Assembly: GCA_019116965.1 (NCBI GenBank)
Contig: DXAT01000050.1
Coordinates: 1-64,000, forward strand
Reading direction: 5' to 3'
Length of the DNA stretch: 64,000 bases
Origin: Candidatus Coprenecus pullistercoris
GTDB taxonomy: Bacteria; Bacteroidota; Bacteroidia; Bacteroidales; UBA932
Below, in pieces: positions 62,325 through 64,000 of the stretch. The translations under genes and the position numbers were made by a program. The notes beneath the pieces were generated by a model. The model worked only from the letters and a program-made list of their open reading frames with translations. It searched no databases and was not told where the DNA came from. Every line of letters begins with the position of its first letter. Position 1 is the stretch's first letter.

Positions 62325-63974
62325 TTATTGTTCGTTAATCTGTTTAGCCTCTTTTATATCTATTCTTGCGTGTTTACCATGCTTTTCCATTAGGTAAAGA
62401 AGATTTGATCCGTTCATCAATTTAAGCGGCTTACCCTTGATAAATTCATAGGAATCACTGCCAAAATCCGAGGTGGTAACAAGTATGCCGGAGTTTGCCC
62501 CCTCATTTATAACTGTTCCGTACAAATCTCTTACAGCAGATACGGGTACTACATTAGTGTATCGCTTGGCCTGTATAACAATCTTTCCTCCACGAATAGG
62601 GTCGGGGTCAAAAGCAACAGCATCCACGCCTCCATCCCTACTTGCTTGAGTTACCTTGACTTCTCCTCCATTGCCGCTGAACTCCCTTTCAAAAAGTTCT
62701 CTTATCAGATACTCGAAATCCTGCCATGGCATAGCGGCAAGATTTGTTGAATCATCTATTTTTTCATCCATATTATAATCATTCTGCACAAACCTATTAT
62801 CATTTTTATTTAAGTTAACAATTGGCTGGATAGGAGTTGCGGTATATAATTCTACACATGATATTCCCTTAAGTCTTTTAAAACACATTTTTGGTATAAC
62901 CTCTGAAAAATCTATGTCTTGCACATCCTTTCTATTTGCAGATATTGATATTACATAATTACTTTTCTTTTTCCCAACAGCTCTATCCATAAATTCAACC
63001 CATCCGTTAAATACACAATGGTTGATATGCGTTAGATTCATATCGCCAAATATGTCATGTAAACATCTTAAAGTAATTTGATATAATAAGCTGTCATACA
63101 GTTGATATGTCTTTTTTTCACCTATCTCCACGATCTTTTCTTTATTTCTTACAATTCTACTCTCATACATTGTCGGGAAATCATCTACTGATGGAAATCT
63201 AAAATCAAGGATTAGTGTATCATTTTGAATAGATGAGTCAACTTGTTTATCCCATTTCAACAAGTAATCAGATTTAAGTAAAAGACTTTCGCAATAATCT
63301 TGGATTGTCATATTGTTGGTGTTTGCAGTATTTAATCCCAGATGAACATTCCTAAGAATTTCATTGTTTTCAATTAAGGATGGCAATTTTAGTGCTCTAT
63401 TAAATTTTTCAGCTGCTTCTCTGGCGATTCTTAATTCTTCCTGCTCTTGTCTTTTCTGTTCATTAAATTCTTGTTTTAGACGCTCATCCTCATTGTTAAG
63501 TTCTGCAACAATATCTTTTATCATATTATTTAATTCGTTAAGGTCAAAGGAATGTACAGCTCTATATCGCCTGCTGGGACGATACTCCCATATAAACTTA
63601 TCCGATATCAATGCTGAGTATTCTGTTAAATGTATGCCTTTTCTACAATCGTCAACTATATTCCATGAATACTGGACTTTTATATTATCCCCCCACATCT
63701 CCGACAAATCTTGCATATTCGAGATGATTTTATGCTGCTTGTCCTCATTGTCCCATTCTTTGACTATATTCTCAGCTGTTTTTAAGACATAATCTAAATT
63801 AACATTGCGTATAACCTTAATTCTTCTTATTGGTCTATAATAATGAATTTGAGCATCTTCGATATGCGCAATATGTATTGGAGGATAAACACTGTTGTCA
63901 ATTAAGTATGTTATTTTTATATCGGAATTTTCCCCACTGAGTCTTTCTTCTGTTACTTTATTTTTAGTCTCCAT
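62325..63974 (-). CDS. Mrr-type restriction endonuclease domain protein
   Basis: 549 residues. The C-terminal part (about 415-530) is an Mrr-like PD-(D/E)xK domain: PWQDFEYLIRELF, D451 in DGGVDAVAF and Q468-x-K470 in KIVIQAKRY, then ILVTTSDFGSDSYEFI. The first 400 residues are not recognised; residues about 155-190 form a charged coiled coil (LNNEDERLKQEFNEQKRQEQ). Proposed to cut modified or foreign DNA, as Mrr does. AT-rich compared with the housekeeping genes. The frame stays open upstream of the ATG at 63974 to the window edge, so a longer N-terminus cannot be excluded. Confidence 0.8.
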   Translation of the reverse strand: METKNKVTEERLSGENSDIKITYLIDNSVYPPIHIAHIEDAQIHYYRPIRRIKVIRNVNLDYVLKTAENIVKEWDNEDKQHKIISNMQDLSEMWGDNIKVQYSWNIVDDCRKGIHLTEYSALISDKFIWEYRPSRRYRAVHSFDLNELNNMIKDIVAELNNEDERLKQEFNEQKRQEQEELRIAREAAEKFNRALKLPSLIENNEILRNVHLGLNTANTNNMTIQDYCESLLLKSDYLLKWDKQVDSSIQNDTLILDFRFPSVDDFPTMYESRIVRNKEKIVEIGEKKTYQLYDSLLYQITLRCLHDIFGDMNLTHINHCVFNGWVEFMDRAVGKKKSNYVISISANRKDVQDIDFSEVIPKMCFKRLKGISCVELYTATPIQPIVNLNKNDNRFVQNDYNMDEKIDDSTNLAAMPWQDFEYLIRELFEREFSGNGGEVKVTQASRDGGVDAVAFDPDPIRGGKIVIQAKRYTNVVPVSAVRDLYGTVINEGANSGILVTTSDFGSDSYEFIKGKPLKLMNGSNLLYLMEKHGKHARIDIKEAKQINEQ

Positions 63975-64000
63975 AGCCTCATTACTTACTTCGTTTTGTT

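Noticed and set aside
1..64000. CRISPR array, tRNA, rRNA or insertion sequence
   Set aside because: Reading the intergenic stretches showed no regularly spaced repeats, no cloverleaf-like segment and no transposase.

Overview
The window is chromosomal DNA of a member of the Bacteroidota, most likely order Bacteroidales. The evidence is several promoters of the TTTG / TAnnTTTG type read by the Bacteroidota primary sigma factor, the recF-DUF721 and DUF4301 neighbourhood, a succinate-to-propionate sodium-pump operon, an IntDOT-like tyrosine recombinase and lamin-tail-fused OadG. I cannot name the genus. No rRNA, tRNA or CRISPR array was seen.

Positions 1-28220 form a surface-glycan region. A plus-strand operon cut by the left edge (3-3793) carries a CapK-like ligase, a GT2 glycosyltransferase, a monotopic initiating sugar transferase and a DegT-type aminotransferase. 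A convergent minus-strand operon (20375 down to 6830) is a complete Wzx/Wzy locus. It holds fnlA-fnlB-fnlC for UDP-L-FucNAc, the flippase, a pyruvyltransferase-like protein, the polymerase, three glycosyltransferases including a WbuB-like one, an acyltransferase, a C4-reductase-like SDR, a WecA-like initiating transferase and a WbuC cupin. Base composition is a mosaic: the fnl genes are very GC-rich and the 10.5-16.7 kb core is very AT-rich. Between the two operons sits a small defence-like pocket (putative AbiC-type protein, small membrane protein, FRG-domain protein). Upstream of fnlA lie ugd, flanked by two paralogous small-protein/GNAT modules (one GNAT killed by an amber codon), and a tyrosine recombinase. 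The plus-strand trio 25495-28220 makes a UDP-2,3-diacetamido-uronate precursor.

Positions 28236-36317 carry an M16 peptidase pair, a Wzz-like chain-length protein, ftsY and pheT, ending at a strong bidirectional terminator.

Positions 36394-49690 (minus strand) look like a sodium-bioenergetics island: a Chlamydia-type V-ATPase operon (E-DUF2764-A-B-D-I-K) whose K subunit retains the Na+ ligands described for Enterococcus hirae, followed by a Na+-pumping methylmalonyl-CoA decarboxylase operon with its epimerase, YebC and a TPR protein. The decarboxylase would export Na+ and the ATPase could use or build the same gradient.

Positions 49806-61886 are mostly housekeeping: recF, DUF721, pdxB, DUF4301, a gtrA-GT39-deoxyhypusine-synthase-like cluster, ffh, folD, a TlpA-like lipoprotein, an M81 lipoprotein and an HdeD-like protein. 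The right end holds an Mrr-type nuclease protein with a truncated helix-turn-helix remnant behind it.
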